A stretch of DNA of 64,000 nucleotides, taken from positions 2,888,394 to 2,952,393 of the forward strand of contig CP036432.1 in NCBI GenBank assembly GCA_007753675.1, given 5' to 3'. The translations under genes and the position numbers were made by a program. Each line of letters starts with the position of its first letter. Within the stretch, counting starts at the first letter, position 1. Below the pieces are notes generated by a model. That model worked only from the letters and a program-made list of their open reading frames with translations. It was not told the DNA's origin and searched no databases. The stretch is from Stieleria magnilauensis. Lineage in GTDB: Bacteria > Planctomycetota > Planctomycetia > Pirellulales > Pirellulaceae. Below, piece by piece: positions 36,550 through 47,594 of the stretch.

Positions 36550-37593
36550 TCAGTTGCCGACAAACCGATCGAAAAGTGATCGGGCGCGCGCCAGATCATC
36601 GGTTCCTTGAACGACGACGCGGCCGTCACGGAACAACGTCAGCTGGGTCGTCTCATCGACCTGCAATCGTGTGAAGAAGCGAGTCGATTGGACCGGACCG
36701 ATCGCTTCCCAACGTCGCGCTATGGCCTGCAAGTCGATCTGCACGTTGTCGCCCTGTGGATTGAGTTGCACGGCGTCGCGTCCGCACAACGCCCCTTCGC
36801 TGCTGCCAAGGGCATCGCCGCGGAGGAATTCAAAGTCGCGCCGTACACAGGCGGTGCACTCGGGCGCGATGGCCCGATCGAGTTTGACTTGGCGGACTCG
36901 GTTGTTCCACAGATCGATCGACAACACGTCTTCGGAAACGGCGTGTCGATTGCCCGAAATCCACTTGAGCGCTTCGGCCGCCTGCAAGCTGGCGATCGCG
37001 TGGGTCGCCGGTCCGATCACGCCGGCGGTATCGCAGGTGTCAACGACGCCTGCCGGCGGCAGGTTGGGGACCAGACAGCGAAAACACGGGCGGTCGGCTC
37101 CATCAAACAGGCGCACCTGTCCGCTCGCCCCGACGCAGCCGCCATGCACCCACGCGGTGCCGGTCGACAGGGCCCAGTCATTCAACAAAAACCGAATGCC
37201 GAAATTATCCGTCGCGTCGATCACCAACTCTGCACCGGCTAAAACGGATTCGATGTTACCGGCGTTGATGTCGGTCACGACCGCAGTGGTCTGCACCTGA
37301 TCGTTGATCTGCCGCAGCCTGCGACACGCGGCTTCGGCCTTGCTGACCCCCAGACGGGCATCTTCGCTGTCAAAGAGTGATTGTCGTTGCAGATTCGTCC
37401 ACTCGACAACATCACGATCAATGATTCGAATCTGGCCCACGCCGGCGCGACACATTAATTCCGCCGCCACCGTCCCGAGTGCGCCGCACCCCAGGATGGC
37501 GACCTGGGCGCGTCCGATCCGGTCTTGTCCCTGGACGCCGATCGGGGCGAATTGGCGTTGGCGTGCGTAACGATCTGGCGAAGAAGAATTCAC
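36550..37593 (-). CDS. ThiF/MoeB-type adenylyltransferase
   Basis: An E1-like enzyme that adenylates the C-terminal Gly of a ubiquitin-like sulfur carrier (ThiS or MoaD type). From GTG 37593 it has 347 residues: RYARQRQFAPIGVQGQDRIGRAQVAILGCGALG (ATP site), IIDRDVVEWTNLQRQSLF, DATDNFGIRFLLNDWAL, a zinc site from CFRCL and CTACV, and a 90-residue C-terminal region (FTRLQVDETTQLTLFRDGRVVVQG) seen in related MoeB-like proteins. An ATG at 37668 would overlap the divergent epmA start, so GTG is preferred. Carrier protein not in the window. Confidence 0.88.
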   Translation of the reverse strand: MNSSSPDRYARQRQFAPIGVQGQDRIGRAQVAILGCGALGTVAAELMCRAGVGQIRIIDRDVVEWTNLQRQSLFDSEDARLGVSKAEAACRRLRQINDQVQTTAVVTDINAGNIESVLAGAELVIDATDNFGIRFLLNDWALSTGTAWVHGGCVGASGQVRLFDGADRPCFRCLVPNLPPAGVVDTCDTAGVIGPATHAIASLQAAEALKWISGNRHAVSEDVLSIDLWNNRVRQVKLDRAIAPECTACVRRDFEFLRGDALGSSEGALCGRDAVQLNPQGDNVQIDLQAIARRWEAIGPVQSTRFFTRLQVDETTQLTLFRDGRVVVQGTDDLARARSLFDRFVGN

Positions 37594-37638
37594 AAAGGGT
37601 GTCGCGTGGAAAAGGACGAACGTGATGCCACGAAGAAC

Positions 37639-38610
37639 ATGAGTGTGGTCATGGCCAATGTAAACCATCTAGCGGCGCGTGCCGAGTTGCTTCGCCAGAC
37701 GCGTCGCTTTTTCGACGAGCACGGCTTCCTGGAAACGCAACCACCATGCCTGTCACGCGATTGTGTGGTCGATGCCTATCTGGATCCGTTGGCCGTTGAA
37801 ACGGAGTCGCTCGGGATTTCGGATCCGCGTCTTCCCCAGCGGTTTTACTTGCAGACGTCTCCCGAGTCAGCGATGAAACGCATGCTGGCCGGCGGAGCAC
37901 CCTCGATCTACAGCATCGGTCCGGTGTTCCGTGGCGGCGAATGCGGTGCGTTGCACAACATCGAATTCACGATGCTGGAGTGGTACGAAGTCGGTGGCGA
38001 TTTTGAATCAGCGATGCGACTGACCGGCCAATTCGTTTCCAAGATGCTGGCCGCCGACGGCTATGATTCGATCCGTTACCGCGATGCCTTTGTCGAACAA
38101 CTCGGATTCGATCCGATCGATGTTTCCATGGGCGACTTATGCGATCACGTGGCGAAACTGGACGCGTCGCTGGCGGCAACGATCGCCAAGGATCGCGATC
38201 AGATGCTCGACTATCTGTTGTCGGCACGGATCGCGCCGAAGCTGGGGCAACAACGGCCGGCGCTGTTGACTGATTACCCACTGTCGCAAGCCGCGTTGGC
38301 AAAACCGTCGACGCACGACCCTGAATGTGCCGCCCGATTCGAACTGTATGTCCGCGGGGTTGAATTGGCTAACGGGTATGACGAACTGCTCGATGCCGAC
38401 GTGCTGTTGGCGCGATACGCCGAAAACAACCGCAAGCGGACGGCATCGGGACGCAGTCGTCTCGCCGCCGAAACGACCCTGGTCGAAGCCATGCGTGCGG
38501 GATTCCCCCCATGTAGTGGCGTGGCGTTGGGGGTGGACCGTCTGCTGATGCTACAGGTCGGTGCCGATCGCATTGAAGACGTGATGCCGTTTTCCATCTG
38601 GAATGCATGA
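37639..38610 (+). CDS. epmA: EF-P lysine beta-lysylation ligase (GenX/PoxA)
   Basis: A 323-residue class II lysyl-tRNA-synthetase paralogue lacking the tRNA-binding domain, which attaches (R)-beta-lysine to a Lys of elongation factor P. Blocks: FLETQPPCLSRDCVVDAYLDP, RFYLQTSPESAMKRMLAGG, SIYSIGPVFRGGECGALHNIEFTMLEWY (motif 2), ELYVRGVELANGYDEL, and PPCSGVALGVDRLLML (motif 3). ATG 37639, with ATG 37651 an alternative. EF-P and the aminomutase EpmB are not here. Divergent from the ThiF-like gene with only 45 bp between. Confidence 0.94.
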   Translation: MSVVMANVNHLAARAELLRQTRRFFDEHGFLETQPPCLSRDCVVDAYLDPLAVETESLGISDPRLPQRFYLQTSPESAMKRMLAGGAPSIYSIGPVFRGGECGALHNIEFTMLEWYEVGGDFESAMRLTGQFVSKMLAADGYDSIRYRDAFVEQLGFDPIDVSMGDLCDHVAKLDASLAATIAKDRDQMLDYLLSARIAPKLGQQRPALLTDYPLSQAALAKPSTHDPECAARFELYVRGVELANGYDELLDADVLLARYAENNRKRTASGRSRLAAETTLVEAMRAGFPPCSGVALGVDRLLMLQVGADRIEDVMPFSIWNA

Positions 38611-38749
38611 CCAGCTTGGGCAATCGTGCTTACCCGTCGAGGGCGGGCCGCACAGACTGCCAAGATCGATCAAAAAGCATGCAAAAAACTTCGCGAGTTG
38701 GAATTGGTGGTTACAATGAAAGTAGCCTCAAAACAAAAGGATCATGCCG

Positions 38750-39283
38750 ATGTCTGACGCGCTCGCGCCAAGTAACCAGCTCGCCGCTGGGAAATCATCT
38801 GGAGAAGGCTTAGCCAGCAAACCGGTCGGTCGTTTGACCGTCAACGCTGCTTTTCTGAGAGAGATCAAAGACGACAACCGTCAGTTGAAATCACTCTGGG
38901 ATCGCCTGATTCCGATGTTTGCGCACCCCGAGACGGCAAAGAATCATTGGCCGGAATTGATCGCCGGACTCGCCGAATTGAGAGACCAATTGGCAATCCA
39001 CTTCTCGCTCGAAGAGGCTTATGGTTACTTTGATGATGCCGTCGACATCGCGCCACATCTGAGCCTGACCGCCGAAACACTGCGGGCCCAACACTCGACC
39101 TTGTTTTCACAAATCCGTGATCTGGCCGATCTGATTTTGGAACTGAATTGCGAAGCCGTCGAACACATCAACAAGCTGACGCGTCGGTTCAAGGCGTTTA
39201 AAACGAGTTTCGAAAGCCACGAAGAATCAGAGTTGAAACTGATTCTGGCCAGCTTTGACGATGACCTGGGCGTCGGCGATTGA
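38750..39283 (+). CDS. Hemerythrin-like HHE-domain protein
   Basis: 177 residues from ATG 38750, which is 9 bp after AAAAGG; the in-frame ATG at 38744 is too close to that site. A Ser/Ala-rich start is followed by a helical bundle with hemerythrin-like His/Glu ligands: LAIHFSLEEAYGYF, LRAQHSTLFSQI and FKTSFESHEESELKLILASF. Such di-iron proteins bind O2, NO or iron, or act as sensors. Ligand set judged by spacing, not structure. It converges on the FHA-GGDEF gene. Confidence 0.78.
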   Translation: MSDALAPSNQLAAGKSSGEGLASKPVGRLTVNAAFLREIKDDNRQLKSLWDRLIPMFAHPETAKNHWPELIAGLAELRDQLAIHFSLEEAYGYFDDAVDIAPHLSLTAETLRAQHSTLFSQIRDLADLILELNCEAVEHINKLTRRFKAFKTSFESHEESELKLILASFDDDLGVGD

Positions 39284-39290
39284 AAGGTAC

Positions 39291-39310
39291 GCGGCGCGAT
39301 CCAGCGCCGC
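39291..39310. terminator. Hairpin between convergent genes
   Basis: GCGGCGC (39291-39297) pairs with GCGCCGC (39304-39310) around a 6-base loop, in the 47-bp gap between the hemerythrin-like gene and the convergent FHA-GGDEF gene. No T tract, so a terminator role is only likely from position. Confidence 0.45.
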
Positions 39311-39330
39311 GCGATCCAGAGCGACGTGTC

Positions 39331-40332
39331 TCAGGCGACGCCGTCGCCGCAAACACGGTTTCGCCCGCTGCGTTTGGCGTCGTATAGTTTCTCGTCGGCG
39401 CGGTGGATCAGCTCCAATCCCGTTTCACTGTGCTCTTGATTGAGCACCGCAAAACCGAAACTTGCGGTGATCTTGAGCGGTCCAGCAGCGGTCTCGAAGG
39501 GTTGGTCGCAGACGGCCTTGCGACACCGCTCGGCGACGTCGAAGGCTTCCTCGGCACCGGTCGCCGAGAGCAACAGACAGAACTCTTCGCCGCCATAACG
39601 GGCCAGCAGATCGTCTTCGCGACAGCCGGTGGAGACGCGCCGGCCGAATTCCCGCAGCACTTCGTCGCCGACCAAGTGTCCATAGGTGTCGTTGACGCTC
39701 TTGAAATGATCGATGTCTAACATCACCACGGTGACCGGCTGACGCTGGCGGACTGCGGCGGCGATCGAACGACTAAGTGTTTCCAGCAAGTAGCGTTTGT
39801 TCATCGTCCCGGTCAACGCATCGCGTGTCAGCGCCGAATAAACCGTTTCGTGATACTGCGATTCGACGCTTCCGGCCGAAAGGAACTTGAATAGAAAACT
39901 GCCGAAACGAATCGTGTCGCCGGAATTCAATCGAACACGAGTGACCGGACGGCCGCCGATGAACGTTCCGTTGGTGCTGCCCAAGTCTTCGAGTTCGAAG
40001 CCCGCTTCGGTGCGACGAATGACGGCGTGCTGACGCGAAACGCTGGTGTCGCTCAGCATCAAGTCCGAACCGGCTTCGCGGCCGATCGTCAATTCATCTT
40101 TCTCGATCAGCAACATCCCATCAACAACGTCGGCAGGATAAATCTGCACCAGACACGATTGATCGTTGCGAGAACCAAACGACTGATCTGGCGAACGCTG
40201 CAACGTGGCTTCCGGTTCCAGCTGCACCGGCTGACCACTCCGCGCGCCGGCGACACCCTGGGGGGAACCGAGCAAGCAATCGGGGTTTGTGTCGCCCTTG
40301 AGGGGATCTGGATTCATCGCAGCGGGCATCAT
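39331..40332 (-). CDS. FHA-domain diguanylate cyclase (GGDEF)
   Basis: 333 residues. The N-terminal 65 residues are disordered. Residues about 70-145 are an FHA domain (LTIGREAGSDLMLSDTSVSRQHAVIRR, ELEDLGSTNGTFIGG), which binds phosphothreonine. Residues about 165-330 are a GGDEF domain with LDIDHFKSVNDTYGHLVGDEVLREFGRR and active-site loop GGEEF at 247-251, a catalytic variant able to make cyclic di-GMP. No obvious RxxD inhibitory site right before the loop. It lies downstream of a Ser/Thr kinase gene on the same strand (188-bp gap), which suggests phosphothreonine-controlled c-di-GMP synthesis. Confidence 0.92.
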   Translation of the reverse strand: MMPAAMNPDPLKGDTNPDCLLGSPQGVAGARSGQPVQLEPEATLQRSPDQSFGSRNDQSCLVQIYPADVVDGMLLIEKDELTIGREAGSDLMLSDTSVSRQHAVIRRTEAGFELEDLGSTNGTFIGGRPVTRVRLNSGDTIRFGSFLFKFLSAGSVESQYHETVYSALTRDALTGTMNKRYLLETLSRSIAAAVRQRQPVTVVMLDIDHFKSVNDTYGHLVGDEVLREFGRRVSTGCREDDLLARYGGEEFCLLLSATGAEEAFDVAERCRKAVCDQPFETAAGPLKITASFGFAVLNQEHSETGLELIHRADEKLYDAKRSGRNRVCGDGVA

Positions 40333-40520
40333 GTCAATTCGTCAAGTTGGAAAGGCGCTTTGAAGTGTGTCGATGGGGCCCGTAAAGATGGGTCACAATC
40401 GGACAATCACCGCACCCGATCTTGCCGTGCATGGAATCTTCAGCCGCGAATCCACGATTCTCAAGATCAGTCATTGCGCTGGTAGTGATTGTATCATTCA
40501 ACACCGCCACTCTGAACCGA

Positions 40521-43508
40521 TCAACGCAACCTCGCCAATAACGATCGATACTTGCCGCGTTGTGGTCCGGAAAGCGCCTCCAAATCAATCTCTTCCAATA
40601 GTGTGCGGATGGTTTTGGGATCGACCGCCTCGGGATCGATCTGGCGTCGATCGACCAACGTGGTGGCCCAGTTGAGTCGGTCGGTGTCCACGAGCAGCTC
40701 TTGATCACGCAAGATCTCGTAGGCCAGGTTGGCGTGTTGCAGATGCTCAAGCTGCTTGCCGGCAGAGGTGCCTTCGCTGCCGTCGCTCGATGCATCGATC
40801 GCTTCGGCCATGGCGGTGTGGGTTTGTGCCAGCCGCCGCAGGATGTCCGGAGTCGCCGATTCGCTGAGCAGTTGTTGGTAGGTGGCGATCGATCGGGCAA
40901 ACAATTGCTTCGCTTGTTGGCGTTGCTGGTCGTTCCCATTGACCCACAATCGCCCCAGGTTGTTCTCCGCGGTGGCCAGGTTAACGCGAAAGAACTCGTC
41001 GGCGTCGGCCAACAACCAAGTGCGTTCCAGATCCTCGATCGAACTGGCGTAGTCCTCCGCAGCCTCATCCTTGCGTCCCAGCTGGACGGCCACTTCGGCG
41101 CGCCGCAATTTGGCGTGGGCGAGTGATTGCATCCAATCGGATCGTTCGCCGGCGGACTGCAGACGCTCACTGAGATGATCGATCAATTGCGTCCACGCTT
41201 GGTGCGAGGCGGTGAAATCGCCGCGTCGGCATAAGCGTTGGGCGTGCTCGGTCGCGATCGTCTCGTACAGCTTCATGTCGCAGGGATCGCCCCGATGATC
41301 GGCCAGCCAGCGTGCCCAACCGACGGCGTTCTGATAGCGATCCGCAGAAAACACACGTCTTGCAGACGGGGATGTCGATGCCTGGGTGCGTTCAATCACC
41401 AATTCCAATCGGACCAAAGCTGAAATCGCACGGGCGACGAACGTGGAGGGCGCGGCGTCGGAAACCGGCGGCGGTTCAAAAGGCAACCAGTGTTGAAGCT
41501 GCTCGCGGGCTCCGATCGCATCGGCGAGAGTGGGTGACGACTCGGTCGCCAACGCCCTGCCGATCGTCGTGTTGATCTTTTCCAAGCAAACAAGTTCATG
41601 CAGCGAGGGCGCGTGGAGGAACCAACTGTCGCCAAGCGGCGAAGCGGCACCCGACCGGTGCATCGAGACCGGTGTGATGGTATCCACGGCATGCCCCAAG
41701 CCGGCCAGAATGGACTCCGCCTTGGCAAAGTGTTCGTACGATTGCTCGGCCTGCCCACGCATCCGATGCAGGTCGCCTAAACGCAAATGGCACTTGACGC
41801 GTTCCAACCAGACCAGGGTGTTGGTTTTAAAGGCATCGGCGTCAAGTTCGTTGCTGAATCGATCTGCGATCGGATCGATCGGCTGTTCGATCAACCGCTG
41901 GTATTGCTTCAGGGCTTGTCCGATCAGCTCGTTCCTCAGCGGCGTCATCGCCGGATGGAATTGCAAGGAACCGCTCAGATCGACCAGCCATGTGTCCGCG
42001 GTGTCGCGTGCATCGACGAGACGTTCAAGGGATTCGTGATGGGCTTCGCGGGCTTCGATTCTCGCTTGACGCTCTGCCTGGTGCGCCGAACGGATCACCA
42101 ACGCGCTGATCACCGAGACGATCATCAACCCCACGATCGCCAAACCGATGGTGGATGCGAGTGCACGGTGTCGCCCACACCAACGGGAACATCGCTCGAC
42201 CAGAGTTTCGTCATGGACCGACACTCGCAAACCCGTCATAAAACGTTGCACATCATCGGCCAGGCTTTCGACATCGCAATACCGTCGTTCCGCGGTAGGA
42301 TCCATCGCAGTGTGGACGATCTCTTCCAACGGTTTCGGGACACAGGGCTGCATCTCTCGTAGCGGCGTGAATTCACCTTCGCGGGCGCGGCGGAGCACCG
42401 ATTTGAGGTCCAGCCCCTTGTGCGGATGAGTCCCCGCGATGATTTCGTAAAGGATCACGCCGAGCGAATAGATGTCGCTGTGGCTGCCCATGGAGGCGAG
42501 TTCCCCCCGGGCCTGTTCGGGCGCCATGTACGTCGGCGTGCCGATCACGCTGCCCTCGGACTCCATCGGCGACGACGAACGATAGCTGCCCGATTGATCG
42601 TTTTGTTTTACAGGCCCCTGGACCGTTGTTTCACCGCCGTCGTCCTCGTCGTCGATGTAGCGTGCCAGCCCCCAATCCACGACGATCGTTTCACCGAAGG
42701 CACCGGCCATCACATTGGTGGGTTTCAGATCGCGGTGGATGATGCCGCGTCGATGGGCATAGGCCACCGCGTTGCACACATCGATGAATCGAAGCAACAG
42801 CGGAGTGATCGCTTCGAGCAATTCGTGCCGGAGCCACTTGCGTTCGGATTGCTTGGCATGTGCGGTGCGAATGTGATGACGCAACGTGTCGCCTTCGAGC
42901 AGCTTCATCACGTAGTAGGTGTCGCCCGATTCGTCGGCGACCAACTCGTGAACGGGGACCACGCCAGGGTGCTGAAGCCCGCTCGTGATCCGCGCCTCGT
43001 GCAGAAACTGTTCTCGTTCGCTCGGCTGGATCTTTCCCGGATTGCTGATGCGTTTGACAGCGACCTCGCGTTGTAGTTGGCGATCGAGGGCGCGCTGAAC
43101 CACACCCCAGCCGCCGCGACCGAGCTCACCAAGTTCGACATAGCGATCACAATCACGGCGTTGATCGTCTTCGCCAGATTCCGCTGTTTCGCGGTGCCCG
43201 CCGGAAGCGGAACCGAGGGTGCATTCGGCCTCGGACAGGCCGGTTTCCCGCTGGCGAGGTGCGGCACCCGAGCGTCCGGAAGGCTCGCCCGTTGGCCGCT
43301 CGGGTTCGGACGACGCGCCCGCTCCCCAAACGGTTGCCAACGAATCAGCCTCCGCAGATTCGTCGGCGAACGGCGTTTGATGGTCGCTTCGATCCGGGTC
43401 GGCGTGGTGGGGCGGGTCTGCCGACGGGTCCGACCTGGGCGGGGTGACCGGCGAATGCTGGGGCCCTTCTGAATCGTCTGGCAAGAAGCGGCCGTTGATC
43501 GTTTCCAT
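40521..43508 (-). CDS. Membrane Ser/Thr protein kinase with long C-terminal helical region
   Basis: 995 residues. A disordered Pro/Ser/Asp-rich N-terminus (1-120) precedes a PknB-like kinase domain (about 123-395): glycine loop LGELGRGGWGVV, Lys152 (VAVKRI), HRDLKPTN at 258-265, DWG at 278-280 in place of DFG as is usual in planctomycetes, and GTPTYMAPEQARGE. A transmembrane helix lies near 450-470 (STIGLAIVGLMIVSVISALVI). The following 520 residues are helical, TPR-like, probably outside the cytoplasm and possibly sensory. Gene order kinase then FHA-GGDEF points to a signalling pair. Confidence 0.93.
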   Translation of the reverse strand: METINGRFLPDDSEGPQHSPVTPPRSDPSADPPHHADPDRSDHQTPFADESAEADSLATVWGAGASSEPERPTGEPSGRSGAAPRQRETGLSEAECTLGSASGGHRETAESGEDDQRRDCDRYVELGELGRGGWGVVQRALDRQLQREVAVKRISNPGKIQPSEREQFLHEARITSGLQHPGVVPVHELVADESGDTYYVMKLLEGDTLRHHIRTAHAKQSERKWLRHELLEAITPLLLRFIDVCNAVAYAHRRGIIHRDLKPTNVMAGAFGETIVVDWGLARYIDDEDDGGETTVQGPVKQNDQSGSYRSSSPMESEGSVIGTPTYMAPEQARGELASMGSHSDIYSLGVILYEIIAGTHPHKGLDLKSVLRRAREGEFTPLREMQPCVPKPLEEIVHTAMDPTAERRYCDVESLADDVQRFMTGLRVSVHDETLVERCSRWCGRHRALASTIGLAIVGLMIVSVISALVIRSAHQAERQARIEAREAHHESLERLVDARDTADTWLVDLSGSLQFHPAMTPLRNELIGQALKQYQRLIEQPIDPIADRFSNELDADAFKTNTLVWLERVKCHLRLGDLHRMRGQAEQSYEHFAKAESILAGLGHAVDTITPVSMHRSGAASPLGDSWFLHAPSLHELVCLEKINTTIGRALATESSPTLADAIGAREQLQHWLPFEPPPVSDAAPSTFVARAISALVRLELVIERTQASTSPSARRVFSADRYQNAVGWARWLADHRGDPCDMKLYETIATEHAQRLCRRGDFTASHQAWTQLIDHLSERLQSAGERSDWMQSLAHAKLRRAEVAVQLGRKDEAAEDYASSIEDLERTWLLADADEFFRVNLATAENNLGRLWVNGNDQQRQQAKQLFARSIATYQQLLSESATPDILRRLAQTHTAMAEAIDASSDGSEGTSAGKQLEHLQHANLAYEILRDQELLVDTDRLNWATTLVDRRQIDPEAVDPKTIRTLLEEIDLEALSGPQRGKYRSLLARLR

Positions 43509-43690
43509 ATTCGCTTTGGCTGTCGATCGATCCGGACGTATCGATCAATCGGTTTGGGGGACTTCACGGTTGACTGCGACTGCATCATCGGGATGCTTTA
43601 CGTAAACGTAGGACGCCCCCAAACGTTTCGACTGACGTTTCTGGTAATCCCCCACCGCTGATTGATTCAACGAACCCGTTTTGTCCCACC

Positions 43691-44191
43691 ATGCCTGAAC
43701 CTGCCTGCGAAATCCGTGCGGCGCGTCCCAGCGACGTTCCAGAAATCTTCCAGATGCTTCGTGAACTGGCGATCTTTGAAAAGCTGGAGCATCAATTGAC
43801 CGCCACTGAAGACGACATGCACGATGCGCTGTTCGTCCGCCGTTGCGCCGAAGCCTTGGTGGCCCAGACGGTTCACCAAGACGACTCCGAACGCCAGTTG
43901 GTCGGGTACGCGATTTACTTCCAAAACTTCTCGACGTTTCTCTGCAAACCCGGCATCTACTTGGAAGACATCTACGTCCGCCCCAAGTTTCGCCGGTTGG
44001 GAATCGGGAAGTCGTTGCTGCGAAAACTGGCCCGCATTGCCATCGAGAGGGATTGCGGGCGGATGGAATGGGCCGTCTTGGATTGGAACCAAAATGCGAT
44101 CGATGTGTATCAGTCGATCGGCGGAGACGTGCTGCCCGACTGGCGAATTGTTCGCTTGGGGACCGAGACGATCAAAGAATTGGCCGACTGA
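43691..44191 (+). CDS. GNAT acetyltransferase (spermidine/diamine acetyltransferase-like)
   Basis: 166 residues close in layout to SAT1-type N-acetyltransferases: EIRAARPSDVPEIFQMLRELAIFEKLEHQ, VGYAIYFQNFSTFLCKPGIYLEDIYVRPKFRRLGIGKSLLRKLA (acetyl-CoA loop RRLGIG) and RMEWAVLDWNQNAIDVYQSIGGD (conserved W-N-x-A-x-x-x-Y). It would acetylate polyamines or similar amines. Divergent from the kinase gene (182-bp gap). Followed by an array of palindromes. Confidence 0.9.
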   Translation: MPEPACEIRAARPSDVPEIFQMLRELAIFEKLEHQLTATEDDMHDALFVRRCAEALVAQTVHQDDSERQLVGYAIYFQNFSTFLCKPGIYLEDIYVRPKFRRLGIGKSLLRKLARIAIERDCGRMEWAVLDWNQNAIDVYQSIGGDVLPDWRIVRLGTETIKELAD

Positions 44192-44198
44192 ACCATCG

Positions 44199-44351
44199 GG
44201 CATGCTGTGCATGCCAGTTCGGTAGGGCATGCTGTGCATGCCAGTCCCGTCACGCACAGCGTGACCTACCTCCATCCGTCACGCACGGCGTGACCTCCTC
44301 CATCCGTCACGCACGGCGTGACCTACGTCCGGCCGTCACGCACGGCGTGAC
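44199..44351. repeat. Array of six 17-bp palindromes in two families
   Basis: GGCATGCTGTGCATGCC occurs twice (44199-44215, 44226-44242), followed by four copies of GTCACGCACGGCGTGAC (44249-44265 with one change, 44278-44294, 44306-44322, 44335-44351) spaced 28-29 bp apart with similar spacers (CTACCTCCATCC-like). Each can fold into a hairpin. They fill the gap between the convergent GNAT and hemB genes and may end transcription from both sides, or be REP-like elements. Confidence 0.85.
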
Positions 44352-47496
<3,145 letters not shown>

Positions 47497-47594
47497 GATG
47501 TTCCCCTGTCAGCAGGTACTTTGGTTCATCGGGTAATGGTCGAAAATCAGGCCCGCAATCGTTTCACGGGCCGGGGGAGGAGGGGGTTTTTACG

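Noticed and set aside
44249..44351. Repeats at 28-29 bp spacing, first thought to be a CRISPR array
   Set aside because: The repeats are only 17 bp and palindromic, the spacers are 11-12 bp and nearly alike, and there are no cas genes.
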